64,000 bases of DNA from Methylotuvimicrobium sp. KM2. GTDB taxonomy: Bacteria; Pseudomonadota; Gammaproteobacteria; Methylococcales; Methylomonadaceae. This document shows, piece after piece, positions 19,766-28,340 of this stretch. The number at the start of each line of letters is the position of its first letter. Position 1 is the first letter of the stretch. Both the position numbers and the translations under genes were made by a program. The notes below the pieces were generated by a model. It saw nothing but the letters and a program-made list of their open reading frames with translations, searched no databases and was not told the origin of the DNA. The stretch is taken from contig NZ_CP150634.1 in assembly GCF_038051925.1 (NCBI RefSeq), forward strand, positions 1,364,001 through 1,428,000, in the 5' to 3' direction.

Positions 19766-20560
19766 ATGACCAACGATCGCCCAATCATGCACTGTTTAAC
19801 CGTTTGCCTTGCGCAATCCTTCGATTTTCCGGCATTGCGCGAGAAAATGTTGATGTCGGGACGCGTCAAGGCGTTTAGAAATGCCTTGGTCGTCGACTAT
19901 AAAAGCGGCTGCTCAATCGTATTCGCTTACGGCGTCGCCGTGCATTGGAACGTGAGTTTGGACGAGCAACGCAATCTACATGATTTATTACTAGACTTCG
20001 CGATCAAGCCCGATGCCGAGCCGCAGGAAGACAATTTCAGCTACGAAACGAACTCCGAAAAATACCGGATACAAAGCGATCATATCGAACTGATCGACGC
20101 CGATCAGATGGTGCTCCTGGCAGTGTCCCATGCAATGGCTCAGTCGATCAAACTGGCCGCATTCGAAAGCCATGCGATCAATACGATACGCGAAACCAGT
20201 CATTTGCCCGAATCTTTGGCCAGGGAAGGGAAGATACAACTCGGCAGAAAAGCCACAGCGATGATCCGAGGGCAATTATTTCTGACCAAGAGCGATATCA
20301 TTTTGAATTACGACCTGCTCGATACGCCCGAGTTTTTCTGGGAGCATCCGGAGTACCAGAGCATTTATTCGATGGCGGCCAATTACTTGGAAATTCAGCC
20401 CCGCACCGAAGTCTTGTCGAAAAAACTCGAGACGATACACGAATTGTTGGAAATGCTGGCCGACGAGCAAAAACATCAGCATTCGTCGTTTCTCGAGTGG
20501 ATCATTATTTATTTGATCGCGGTCGAGATCGTGATGTCTTTAGTCGACAGGGTTTTTTGA
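19766..20560 (+). CDS. RMD1/YagE family protein (DUF155)
   Basis: 264 residues. The body is of the DUF155 type (FSYETNSEKYRIQSDHIEL, LDTPEFFWEHPEYQSIY, NYLEIQPRTEVLSKKLETI) and ends in a single hydrophobic helix (FLEWIIIYLIAVEIVMSLV) that would anchor it in the membrane. Eukaryotic relatives act in mitochondria; bacterial function is unknown. It starts 21 bp after the GNAT-C39 gene with no terminator between, so it is probably the last gene of that operon. Confidence 0.8.
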   Translation: MTNDRPIMHCLTVCLAQSFDFPALREKMLMSGRVKAFRNALVVDYKSGCSIVFAYGVAVHWNVSLDEQRNLHDLLLDFAIKPDAEPQEDNFSYETNSEKYRIQSDHIELIDADQMVLLAVSHAMAQSIKLAAFESHAINTIRETSHLPESLAREGKIQLGRKATAMIRGQLFLTKSDIILNYDLLDTPEFFWEHPEYQSIYSMAANYLEIQPRTEVLSKKLETIHELLEMLADEQKHQHSSFLEWIIIYLIAVEIVMSLVDRVF

Positions 20561-20579
20561 GGCGTCGGCAAGAGCCTTT

Positions 20580-20754
20580 ATCCTAGAAAAAGCATTTCAC
20601 CATGAAGATCATGAAGAATAGGAAGTTAATTCAATTACTTATTACGCGTTTGGATAGAGCTTTTGCTCACAAAAAAGGTTAGCGAGAAGATTTAGTTAAT
20701 TTCTTGAAATCCTTCATGAGTTTCATGTGCTTCATGGTTAAGCTGCCGAATTTC
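20580..20754 (+). repeat. Repeat D copy 3
   Basis: Third copy of the AT-rich repeat, same orientation as 16753-16907 and about 85-90% alike by eye. Confidence 0.75.
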
Positions 20755-20806
20755 ATTGTTCCCACGTCTTGCGCCCATCGTTATACATAAGTCAAAATCG
20801 ACCGTT

Positions 20807-20898
20807 TTCCTCGTTCCCACCGCTCCAGCGTGGGAATGCATACCGATCTTGCCTCGGCTGACAAGGTATGGGTTCCCACGGAGGACCGTGGGAACCAG
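20807..20898 (+). repeat. Repeat E copy 2
   Basis: Nearly identical to 13743-13834, including the GCATACCGATCTTGCCTCGG spacer. Confidence 0.8.
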
Positions 20899-21085
20899 AA
20901 AAAATGACATATTTGAACGCAGCTTAGGATTCTGTGAAAGTATCCAATATGACGAATAAACCATGAAGAACATGAAGAGTTAGGCTATAGATTTTATAGT
21001 CTTTTCTTCATTGACTTCATGTTCTTCATGGTGAATAAATTTTTTATGATGTATTAATAGTTTCCCAGTCTCAAAGGGTATGGAG

Positions 21086-21676
21086 CTAAGCGCCTTTTTG
21101 ATCTTCACTGAAAATCGGCAAGGATTTCAGCAATGCAACTACGCCGAAAATCACGGTTGCATAGATCAAGGTCGATTTGATATAGGCCGGGTAGAAATTC
21201 GCCATTTTGCTCAGTTTTTCAGACCAGTCCAACGCATCGTGACGGCCGGACAACAAATAGAAGCTGAATTCGGAAATCAAAAACGCAAGCGTCGTTGCCG
21301 CGAGCAGAATTGCGAATTGTTTCAATAGCACCGAAGGGTTCGACTCTTTGAATTGGGCGCACATCTTGCCGCCGAACCAGACTGCGGCATAGGCCGGAAT
21401 CAAAAAGACATAGGCCGGTGAAACGCAAAAGCTACTGACGCCGAAGAATTGAATCACGACTAAATCGATCAATGCCGCTTCGGCCAATAAAACGGCAAAA
21501 AACCGGTTGCCGCCGAACCAAAACCCGGCCAGAAAAAATACTGCCAAAGAGGCGTCTGGGAGTTGAAAAGGCGTGCCGATATGGCTAGAACGCGTGGCCG
21601 CCATCAACAACATCAGAGCGATCGCGCCGGGTTGAATCGGTAGGTTTTGGACAGTTAAACGTTGTGCGATATTCAT
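21086..21676 (-). CDS. btuM: BtuM-like solitary ECF-type cobalamin transporter
   Basis: 196-residue inner-membrane protein with about six hydrophobic segments. The LPDASLAVFFLAGFW block and the spacing of D71, C84 and Y89 (EAALID; FGVSSFCVSPAY) match, as I recall it, the vitamin B12-binding residues of Thiobacillus denitrificans BtuM (D67, C80, Y85), where the cysteine coordinates cobalt. It directly follows the B12 receptor gene (26 bp) under one cobalamin riboswitch, which supports a B12 uptake role. The ATG at 21676 is chosen over 21682 because TGGAGA at 21684-21689 gives a 7-base spacing. No ECF ATPase genes are in the window. Confidence 0.7.
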   Translation of the reverse strand: MNIAQRLTVQNLPIQPGAIALMLLMAATRSSHIGTPFQLPDASLAVFFLAGFWFGGNRFFAVLLAEAALIDLVVIQFFGVSSFCVSPAYVFLIPAYAAVWFGGKMCAQFKESNPSVLLKQFAILLAATTLAFLISEFSFYLLSGRHDALDWSEKLSKMANFYPAYIKSTLIYATVIFGVVALLKSLPIFSEDQKGA

Positions 21677-21702
21677 CGTCATTTCTCCAGGAAAATTAAG
21701 TT

Positions 21703-23544
21703 TTAGATATTATAGCGAATCGAAACGAAAAAATTACGATCGGCCGTGTTGTAGGTATCGACCAATTGGTATTGTTTATCCAGCAAATTATTTAATTGAG
21801 CGCTGACGGTCCAATTTTTATTGATGTGATAGGCCGAGCGTAAATCGATGGTCGCGTAACCGTTGACTTTAGTCGTATTATCGGCATCGTCGTAGCGATA
21901 GCCCTCGGCTAATAGGAAAGCACCGACGTCGACGGGCCCGAACGATCTGGATAGATCGAATGATAACATTCTATCGGTGCGGCGTGGCAGACGATTATTC
22001 GTTTCGCGGTCGACCGGACGGAGCAAATTCATGCCCAATTTGGCGTTCCAACCGAAAATTTGCATGCCGATTTCGGCTTCGAGACCGTCGATTTGGGCCT
22101 TGCCGATATTTTCGGCGGATAAGTTAAACGTTACCGGATCAAAGACATTGACGATCAAGTTATCCAGGTCGGTATGATAAGCGCGAATCTCCCACTGTAG
22201 CCAGTCATGGTTGCCCGCGAGTCCGACCTCGACCGATTTCGATTCTTCGGCCATCAAGTTGGGATTGCCGAATCCAGGCCAATAGAGTTGGTTGAAACTC
22301 GGGGCCTTAAAGCCGTTGCCGAAATTGGCGAATGTACTGATGCCGTAATCCCAATTGGAACGCCAGCCGATGCTGCCGGTGACGAAATCGCCGAAGGCTT
22401 CGTTTTCATCCCAACGAATCGAACCGTTCAGATGATGGTTGTCGAAGAATCGTCCGTGCCATTCGCCGAACACGCCGACATCGTAACGCGATAGCTCGGT
22501 GTAATCGGTCGTGCTATTCGCTTCATCCAAACGGTAATCGGCCCCGAGCGTCAGTTGATGATCGTCCGACAATTTAACCGCATTTAACCAACTGGCATTC
22601 CAACGCGTGCTGTCGAAACGGCTGAAAAACGAGCCGTCAGGCGCAAAATTATCGTTATCGTCTCGGCTTTGCCCTAACCGTAAGGTCGAGCGCCAATTGT
22701 CGATGACGTCGATAGCGCCACTCAGACCAATGACTTGATTGACGAATTCCATTTTATTCGGCGTTCCGTCGAAGTCGTTGCGACCTTCCGAGCGCATGTA
22801 GCTGGCTTCCATCTCGGCATTGTTATCGAAGCGGTGGCCCAAGCGCGCATTGAGTCCGGTATTGTAGAAACCGTCTTTATCGGGCTCATCCACCCCGAAA
22901 AAACCGGTAGTCGGTTGTCGCGCATCGAAGCCTTGCGAATTGAAATGCGACGCGCCGAGGGTATACCAACTATTTTGATAACGCCCGCTGATCGTGCCGG
23001 AGGCCTTGGCGGTATTAAACGAACCGCCGCCGGCATCGATCGTGATCGTCGGTTTTTCTTCTTGTGTGCCTTTACGGGTGAAAATTTGGATAACGCCGCC
23101 CAAGGCTTCGGCGCCCCAAAGGCTGGACTGCGGACCGCGAATGATCTCGACGCGTTCGATTTGATCGATCGGCAATAGTTCGAATGGCGAAGTGCCGGAG
23201 GTGACCGAACCGAAGCGGATGCCGTCGACGAGTACCAACACATGGCCGGAACCGGTGCCGCGTATGAAGACGCTGGAATTTTTACCGTATCCGCCTTGTT
23301 GCGTGATATCGAGGCCGGTCGAGCCTCTCAGCAATTCCGGCAAGGTATTGACCTGAAGGCGTTCGATGTCTTTCCGCGTATATACGGTGCTGGCGGTTGC
23401 CAGATGGTCTTTGGGACTGTCCGACCGAGTTGCCGTGATCAGCATTTCGGGTAAATGTAACGGCGTCTCGTCCGGAGTTGAGTCGGCCAAGGCCGAAATA
23501 GGGAAGCCGGTGAATAACAGTGGGCTTAGATAGAATATTCGCAT
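21703..23544 (-). CDS. btuB: TonB-dependent cobalamin receptor BtuB
   Basis: 613-residue outer-membrane receptor. Signal peptide (about 1-20, ends ISALA). A TonB-box-like segment (PEMLITATRSDS) is followed by the plug domain (LPELLRGSTGLDITQQGG, SVFIRGTGSGHVLVLVDGIR, IERVEIIRGPQSSLWGAEA, GGVIQIFTRKG) and a 22-strand beta barrel ending in FFVSIRYNI with a C-terminal aromatic/hydrophobic strand. ATG at 23544 preceded by AGAGGA. Controlled by the cobalamin riboswitch upstream. Co-transcribed with the BtuM-like gene. Confidence 0.93.
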   Translation of the reverse strand: MRIFYLSPLLFTGFPISALADSTPDETPLHLPEMLITATRSDSPKDHLATASTVYTRKDIERLQVNTLPELLRGSTGLDITQQGGYGKNSSVFIRGTGSGHVLVLVDGIRFGSVTSGTSPFELLPIDQIERVEIIRGPQSSLWGAEALGGVIQIFTRKGTQEEKPTITIDAGGGSFNTAKASGTISGRYQNSWYTLGASHFNSQGFDARQPTTGFFGVDEPDKDGFYNTGLNARLGHRFDNNAEMEASYMRSEGRNDFDGTPNKMEFVNQVIGLSGAIDVIDNWRSTLRLGQSRDDNDNFAPDGSFFSRFDSTRWNASWLNAVKLSDDHQLTLGADYRLDEANSTTDYTELSRYDVGVFGEWHGRFFDNHHLNGSIRWDENEAFGDFVTGSIGWRSNWDYGISTFANFGNGFKAPSFNQLYWPGFGNPNLMAEESKSVEVGLAGNHDWLQWEIRAYHTDLDNLIVNVFDPVTFNLSAENIGKAQIDGLEAEIGMQIFGWNAKLGMNLLRPVDRETNNRLPRRTDRMLSFDLSRSFGPVDVGAFLLAEGYRYDDADNTTKVNGYATIDLRSAYHINKNWTVSAQLNNLLDKQYQLVDTYNTADRNFFVSIRYNI

Positions 23545-23654
23545 GATGTCCTCTGCGCCGCCCGCGCATGAAAGGTTGTAAAATTACAACGCAAGGGCGT
23601 GCGGCGAAAAGGCGGAGCATGGCTCGACCGTTTCGTTAACAGCCCTCCGCTGTA

Positions 23655-23822
23655 TCGAATCGCTATCGGGCCGGTCTCCGGGCTTATAAGTGGCCATTGG
23701 CCTGAATCATCGCCTTCCCATGTCATTGCACACAGTGGCAAATTGATGATTCTTTACTTATCTACCGTTGCGGGGGCAGCGCCGGCATTGGTTTGATAAC
23801 CTGACCGGCTTCCCGTTTAACC
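23655..23822 (-). promoter_or_regulatory. Cobalamin (AdoCbl) riboswitch of btuB
   Basis: On the minus strand the conserved elements appear in order: GGGAAGCCGGT, GCTGCCCCCGCAAC, then the B12-box region TTTGCCACTG, GGGAAGGCG and GCCCGGAGACCGGCC. This is the class-I cobalamin aptamer. It ends about 110 bp before the btuB start, leaving room for an expression platform that occludes the ribosome-binding site. High B12 is expected to switch off btuB-btuM. Confidence 0.93.
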
Positions 23823-23858
23823 CCGCCCTAGAATCGATTTGTCGATTCTAGGGCGGGG
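23821..23858. other. 17-bp perfect palindromic hairpin next to the riboswitch
   Basis: CCCCGCCCTAGAATCGA-TTTG-TCGATTCTAGGGCGGGG, a perfect 17-bp stem with a 4-base loop immediately 5' of the aptamer on the minus strand. No T run on either side, so not a classic terminator. It may be part of the 5' end of the leader or a protein-binding site. Confidence 0.75.
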
Positions 23859-24544
23859 CACCTGAAAGCAAGGAGGGCATTATAGGGATTTACCGGCTGA
23901 ATGCAAGTGGAAGAAAAATAAGGGGGGGGTGATTCAATGGCTTATGTTTCCCTAAAAGGTTATTTAACATTTTAGATGCGTAGAGGCGAAGCCGAATTCC
24001 ATCGTTGCAAACCGCCGCGACTCTCCCATTGGACGGGTTTCCGCTTCGCTACTACCCTACACCGAGGCTCACGCTCGTTCCCATGCTCTGCGTTCATCGT
24101 TATACACAAATATCGGTAAACTTGCTATTCCCTTTTGATTGAAAAATCGTCTTAGAATAAAAGGTATGAGATGTGTCTATCGAGGACCGCCGTAAACCCA
24201 TCCATGGGGGCTTGACGGCAGCGTTCCCTGCTGCCGACATCCTCGCTAGCCACACCCCATACCTTCATAAAGTTAACTAATTTTTTTGAGTATAAAGGGA
24301 GTAAACAGAGGTCATCGTATTCCTGGAAACGGTGCTGTTTGATAAATCTGCGGATATTGGATATCAGTGGCTCCGATATCGCGATCTGGGGATCGCTCCC
24401 ACAGAGCTTCCGGTCATTTGTGGGAGCGACGCCTACGTCGCGATTTTCGAGGCCATTGCCGCTCAAAAAACCGCAAGTCTGATAGGACGACGCGACAATT
24501 CGACAAGGGCGCTTGTTTGCCGACCCACAGCGCCGAATTTAGGT
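23859..24544. other. Gap between riboswitch and cobU; repeats only
   Basis: Contains the start of a G element (GTTATACACAAATATCGG, about 24100), repeat B copy 4 (24161-24265), more G-arm sequence (24300-24370), a C-type hairpin (24372-24455), and about 80 bp of unique sequence before cobU. No gene found. The btuB promoter should lie at about 23860-23930. Confidence 0.6.
24161..24265 (-). repeat. Structured repeat B, copy 4
   Basis: Near-identical to 464-568 (same arms, hairpin and core), so these two share a recent origin. It is inserted within a G-type context. Confidence 0.85.
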
Positions 24545-25042
24545 TTATTTCATCTGCAATTTTAACCCTGCGCTGCAAAAAAAGACGCGATCGCAATGCC
24601 GGCCCATCAATTGCGCGGCCTTGCCCGATAAATCGATGAATTGCCGGGCCAAACGACTGTCGGGGATGACGCCGAGGCCGACCTCGTTATGAATCAAGAC
24701 TAATTCGGCGGGAAGCCGCAACACGGAGTCCAATTCTTGAAGGATGGCGGATTCGGGAATTTGATGATACAAGGCATTGTTCAGCCACATCGTCACGCAC
24801 TCGACCAATACCGGACGGTTCAAGCCTTGCAATGCGGCGAGCAGTTTGACCGGTTCCTCGACCGTAATGAACGAATCCTGCCGGCGCTGCTGGTGAACGG
24901 CCACCCGGGTCTTCATTTCGTCGTCGAAAAATTCGGTCGTCGCCAGATAATAAGGTTTTTCATCCCCGCATCGCTGCAAAATATAGTCTTCCGCCAAGCG
25001 CGATTTACCGCTCTTGACGCCGCCGATGAATAAGGTCTTCAT
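24545..25042 (-). CDS. cobU: Adenosylcobinamide kinase/guanylyltransferase
   Basis: 165-residue bifunctional enzyme that phosphorylates adenosylcobinamide and adds GMP to form AdoCbi-GDP. P-loop GGVKSGKS at 7-14 and the VEECVTMWLNN-like segment (LVECVTMWLNNALYH) with LVLIHNEVGLGVIPD are typical of CobU/CobP. Upstream in-frame codons extend to 25279, but that part is an arginine-rich shadow of cobQ. The ATG at 25042 overlaps the cobQ stop by 4 bp (ATGA). Last gene of the cobS-cobC-cobQ-cobU run. Confidence 0.94.
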   Translation of the reverse strand: MKTLFIGGVKSGKSRLAEDYILQRCGDEKPYYLATTEFFDDEMKTRVAVHQQRRQDSFITVEEPVKLLAALQGLNRPVLVECVTMWLNNALYHQIPESAILQELDSVLRLPAELVLIHNEVGLGVIPDSRLARQFIDLSGKAAQLMGRHCDRVFFCSAGLKLQMK

Positions 25043-26442
25043 GCTGGCTCCTGTAAGGCTTCCAGGATCAACGACAAATCCAGATTGGCCGCGACCCGGT
25101 CGGCAAAGCCCTGAATTTGAGCGTCGCGGTAGCCGGCGTAGGCATAACCTCGATAATCGGGGGTCAGGGCTTTGAAATAAGCGTTTCGAAATAAGTCGTT
25201 GTCGAAAACGCCGTGTACATGCGTGCCGGCGACCGCGCCTTGCCGATAAAAAAGCGGGTATTGAGTCATGCGCCCGCAATGAATTTCATAACCATTCAAC
25301 GCCGGATAGTCGAACAGGTCATAGCTTCCTCGCCGGACGATCTTGGGGTGTTGATACAACACCTCGTCATCGATATAACCGAATCCGGATTCGCTGCCGG
25401 GTCGGTCGTGCTCGATAGCCTGCGGGTCGAGCAACGTTCGGCACAGCATTTGGTAACCGCCGCAAATACCGAACACCGCTTTGTCGAAACGCTCGATTTC
25501 GGCGAACAAGCCTTGTTCCTTCAGCCATCTCAAATCGCGCAGTACGGTTTTGCTGCCCGGCAAAAGCACCATGTCGAAACCGCTTAAGGGGCGGTAGGCT
25601 TGAATCAATTCGACATGCAGCTCTTCGTCGGCCATCAATACGTCCAGGTCGTTATAATTGCTCAAACCCAGATAGGCGATCGCGGCAATGCGAATCTTGA
25701 CGCCGTTCAGGCGTTGCCGGTAATTATTGAGCGATTGCGAATCTTCCATGTCGATATTGAGCGGTTCGAACGGCAATACGCCGAGCACCGGCACGCCGAA
25801 ACGTTCTTTGATGATCGTTTCGCCTTCATCGAAAAAACGCCGGTCGCCCCGGAATTTATTGATCACGACGCCGATCAAATTTTGGCGCATGACAGGATGC
25901 ATCAATTCCAGCGTGCCGTAAATCGACGCGAACACGCCGCCGCGTTCGATGTCGGCGACCAGAATGTTTTGGGTGCCGAAGGTATTGGCGACAAAGCTGT
26001 TCGATAAGTCTTTATGCAATAGATTGAGTTCGACCGGGGAACCCGCGCCTTCGGCGATGACCAAGTCATGAGTCTGCCGGAGCGTCGTAAAGGCTTGTTC
26101 GACCTGTAATTTAAGTCCGCCTATCGAATCGTAATAGTCCGCGATGGTTTGATTTTGATGGACCAAGCCGTTGACGATCACTTGCACCGAACCGTTGCCG
26201 TGCGATTTCAGCAGCACCGGATTGAACAAATGATTCGGTTCGATCCGCGCGGCCTCGGCTTGCAGGCATTGCGCGCGGGAGATTTCGCGGCCGTCCGGCG
26301 TCACGGCCGAATTGTTCGAGACGTTTTGCGCCTTGAACGGCGCAACGCTTATTCCCTGGTCCGCAAAAATCCGGCACAAGGCCATCGCTATCGTGGTTTT
26401 GCCGGCGTCCGAGCTGGTGCCGAAGATCGCTAGAGGTTTCAT
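25039..26442 (-). CDS. cobQ: Cobyric acid synthase
   Basis: 467-residue glutamine-dependent amidase that converts a,c-diamide to cobyric acid (amidation at b, d, e, g). The N-terminal dethiobiotin-synthetase-like ATPase starts MKPLAIFGTSSDAGKTTIAM with the P-loop, then AQNVSNNS. The C-terminal class-I glutaminase-like domain has catalytic C327 in VFGICGGYQML and the GYEIHCGRM segment. Overlaps cobC and cobU by 4 bp on each side. Equivalent to CbiP. Confidence 0.95.
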   Translation of the reverse strand: MKPLAIFGTSSDAGKTTIAMALCRIFADQGISVAPFKAQNVSNNSAVTPDGREISRAQCLQAEAARIEPNHLFNPVLLKSHGNGSVQVIVNGLVHQNQTIADYYDSIGGLKLQVEQAFTTLRQTHDLVIAEGAGSPVELNLLHKDLSNSFVANTFGTQNILVADIERGGVFASIYGTLELMHPVMRQNLIGVVINKFRGDRRFFDEGETIIKERFGVPVLGVLPFEPLNIDMEDSQSLNNYRQRLNGVKIRIAAIAYLGLSNYNDLDVLMADEELHVELIQAYRPLSGFDMVLLPGSKTVLRDLRWLKEQGLFAEIERFDKAVFGICGGYQMLCRTLLDPQAIEHDRPGSESGFGYIDDEVLYQHPKIVRRGSYDLFDYPALNGYEIHCGRMTQYPLFYRQGAVAGTHVHGVFDNDLFRNAYFKALTPDYRGYAYAGYRDAQIQGFADRVAANLDLSLILEALQEPA

Positions 26443-27002
26443 AGATTGAGATAGTGAATGTAGGTGTATTGATGGCTGTATTGAAATTTATGCAAGGAAC
26501 CGTAATCGACTCGGAATTGAAAGGCGGCGGCGGGCGGCAGCTTCAAGATATGAGCCAGCAGGGCGCGAATTACGCCGGCATGGGTTACGACGACGGCTTG
26601 CGAAAATTCGGTCTCGATGAGCTCTTGCCAAAAATGGCCGGTACGGCGACATAAATCGGTAAAGCTTTCTCCGTTCGGCGGCGGGAAGTCGACGAAATTT
26701 TGCGTCCAATGGTTTAGGGCTTTTGCGTCGATGTCATTGAAGAGCACGCCTTCCCAATCGCCGAAATCCAGCTCCAAGAGCCGTTCGTCGGTGACGACCT
26801 CATCGGAAAGTGCATCAGCCAATCTTTTGCAGCGGCTGAGCGCGCTGCTATAAAACCGGCAGTCTTCGGCGAGCTCGGGCAGTTTTTGCCGTAGCGCTTC
26901 GGTCTCTTGGGCGAAGCTGTCCGCCAAGGCAATGTCGGATCGCCCGTAGCATAAGCCCTTGGCGGCAGCGGTTTGGGTATGGCGAATCAAATATATGTCC
27001 AT
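26439..27002 (-). CDS. cobC: Alpha-ribazole phosphatase (histidine phosphatase family)
   Basis: 187 residues. Phosphohistidine motif LIRHTQT with H8, then LCYGRSDIALA, a second conserved region ELDFGDWEGVLFNDID, and VVTHAGVIRALLA. In this context it removes the phosphate from alpha-ribazole-5'-phosphate or cobalamin-5'-phosphate in nucleotide-loop assembly. It overlaps cobS by 16 bp and cobQ by 4 bp. Confidence 0.9.
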   Translation of the reverse strand: MDIYLIRHTQTAAAKGLCYGRSDIALADSFAQETEALRQKLPELAEDCRFYSSALSRCKRLADALSDEVVTDERLLELDFGDWEGVLFNDIDAKALNHWTQNFVDFPPPNGESFTDLCRRTGHFWQELIETEFSQAVVVTHAGVIRALLAHILKLPPAAAFQFRVDYGSLHKFQYSHQYTYIHYLNL

Positions 27003-27733
27003 AGAGCGCTGAGCGACAGGTAAAAAACGGTTTCGGTAATTTGTTGGCTAGCCCCCAAACAATCGCCGGTATAGCCGCCGATATGACGATGAAAATAGCG
27101 TCCGAGCCCCAGCGTGATCAGCGCCATCGGTATCAGCGAAATCAAGAACAGTGGCGGCAGCAAGGCAAAAGGCAGTAAAGCCGGAATGCCTGCCAAGAGT
27201 AAAGTTTTCGCTTCGGGCTTGAATACCGCGCCGGACGACTTGCTTGGTTGCATGCGGGCATAGTCGTAGCGGTACATCAAGTATAACGGAAACCAGCGGC
27301 TGATACTGTGCCCCGCCAGCAAGGCAAACGGCGGAAGATGCGCCGGTAAACCGGCCAAAAGCCTGAATTTTAACAGCATCAACAACAATAAGCCGGTCAC
27401 GCCATAGACACCGATATGCGAGTCTTTCATGATGTCCAGAATGCGCTGTTTATCGTAACCGCCACCGAAACCGTCGCAGACATCGGCAAAACCATCTTCG
27501 TGAAAAGCCCCGGTAAGCAAGATGCCGGCGATCAAGGCGATAACGACCGCAATGTCTTGCGGCCAGACTTGCAAAGCGATCCAGAAAACCGATGCGGAAA
27601 ACCCGCCGACCAACCAACCGACCAACGGCAGGTAAACACAAGCAAAGGGTAATCGTCGATAATCGAGCTTGGCGGGGCTGGGTAGCCGGGTATAAAAGCC
27701 GACGGCCAGTAGAAAATCGTGTAATGAGGGCAT
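26987..27733 (-). CDS. cobS: Adenosylcobinamide-GDP ribazoletransferase (cobalamin synthase)
   Basis: 248-residue integral membrane enzyme joining AdoCbi-GDP and alpha-ribazole(-phosphate). The diagnostic segment LTGAFHEDGFADVCDGFGGG followed by YDKQRILDIMKDSHIGVYG is present, with about six hydrophobic helices. First gene of this four-gene block. Upstream lies the cassette-like region, and no riboswitch was recognised before it. Confidence 0.95.
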   Translation of the reverse strand: MPSLHDFLLAVGFYTRLPSPAKLDYRRLPFACVYLPLVGWLVGGFSASVFWIALQVWPQDIAVVIALIAGILLTGAFHEDGFADVCDGFGGGYDKQRILDIMKDSHIGVYGVTGLLLLMLLKFRLLAGLPAHLPPFALLAGHSISRWFPLYLMYRYDYARMQPSKSSGAVFKPEAKTLLLAGIPALLPFALLPPLFLISLIPMALITLGLGRYFHRHIGGYTGDCLGASQQITETVFYLSLSALWTYI

Positions 27734-28031
27734 GGGAAGTTTTGCTTGAATTAGGCGGGATGTCCGGTTTCTTCTACCGTATTTTGCTCGTCGTTTTTGT
27801 AAACACTCGACCGGTGGCTAATTTTTACACAATTGACGACGAGCGTTGCATCTCTAATTTCAGACCCCCGTCAATTCTCGTTCCCATGCTCTGCGTCACT
27901 GCCATTAAGATAACGGAAAACCTTTATCCGTCATGGATTGCAAAAACCCGCACACCATGGATGGCTTTTGAGGCACATTAAAGCCTAAAGTCAGCATGAC
28001 GTAACCAGAGTTCGGGTTAAGCAACCCAGCC

Positions 28032-28131
28032 AGTATCAGGCATCGCTTCCAGAAGACGCCGTGAATACGTCCGTGTAGGCTTGAGCGCAGCATCCATGCT
28101 GCGCACACTTCTTCCAGCGATGCCTGATACT
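28032..28131 (-). repeat. Structured repeat B, copy 5
   Basis: Arms AGTATCAGGCATCGCTTCC and CCAGCGATGCCTGATACT pair but share nothing with the arms of the other copies. Inner hairpin GCGCAGC/GCTGCGC. The core on the minus strand reads CTCAAGCCTACACGGACGTA then TTCACGGCGTC, as in other copies. Best single proof that arms vary while core and pairing persist. Confidence 0.85.
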
Positions 28132-28270
28132 GTCTTAATCTTATGGAATATATAATCTTTTATTCAGAGCTCAGGTTGCTTGTTTCTAAGACGGCTTAAC
28201 TTAATGGCAGTGTTGCTCTGCGTGGGAACGATAGGGGAGTGAATAATTACACCTGTACAGGTAAAAAAAA

Positions 28271-28330
28271 CAATAACGCAAAGCTCAGCGGCGGGGCGTT
28301 AGCGGAGTCCGCTGGATTGCCAGGTTAGGC
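28271..28330 (-). repeat. attC-like recombination site after hicA1
   Basis: Read on the minus strand it begins with the R''-type box GCCTAAC, then CAGCGGAC opposite GCCGCTG (stem with one unpaired A, the extrahelical-base pattern of integron attC sites), and ends near GCGTTATTG, an imperfect R' box. It lies 11 bp after the hicA1 stop. The same layout follows hicA2 at 29707-29766. Confidence 0.65.
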
Positions 28331-28340
28331 CTAGACAGCT

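Larger units (their letters stand above)
20561..21085. other. Gap with repeats D and E between convergent operons
   Basis: Holds repeat D (20580-20754), repeat E (20807-20898) and a third inverted unit, ACCATGAAGAACATGAAG ... CTTCATGTTCTTCATGGTGA (20960-21044). That unit is a perfect-armed hairpin that could act as a bidirectional terminator between the DUF155 and btuM genes. No gene. Confidence 0.65.

Noticed and set aside
25043..25279. N-terminal extension of cobU
   Set aside because: Arginine-rich sequence read from the end of cobQ in another frame; the ATGA overlap start fits the family.
27905..28108. 67-codon minus-strand frame
   Set aside because: Overlaps a B element; similar frames arise in other copies.
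28251..28262. ACCTGTACAGGT as a LexA operator
   Set aside because: The half-sites are too close; LexA boxes need CTG-N10-CAG spacing.
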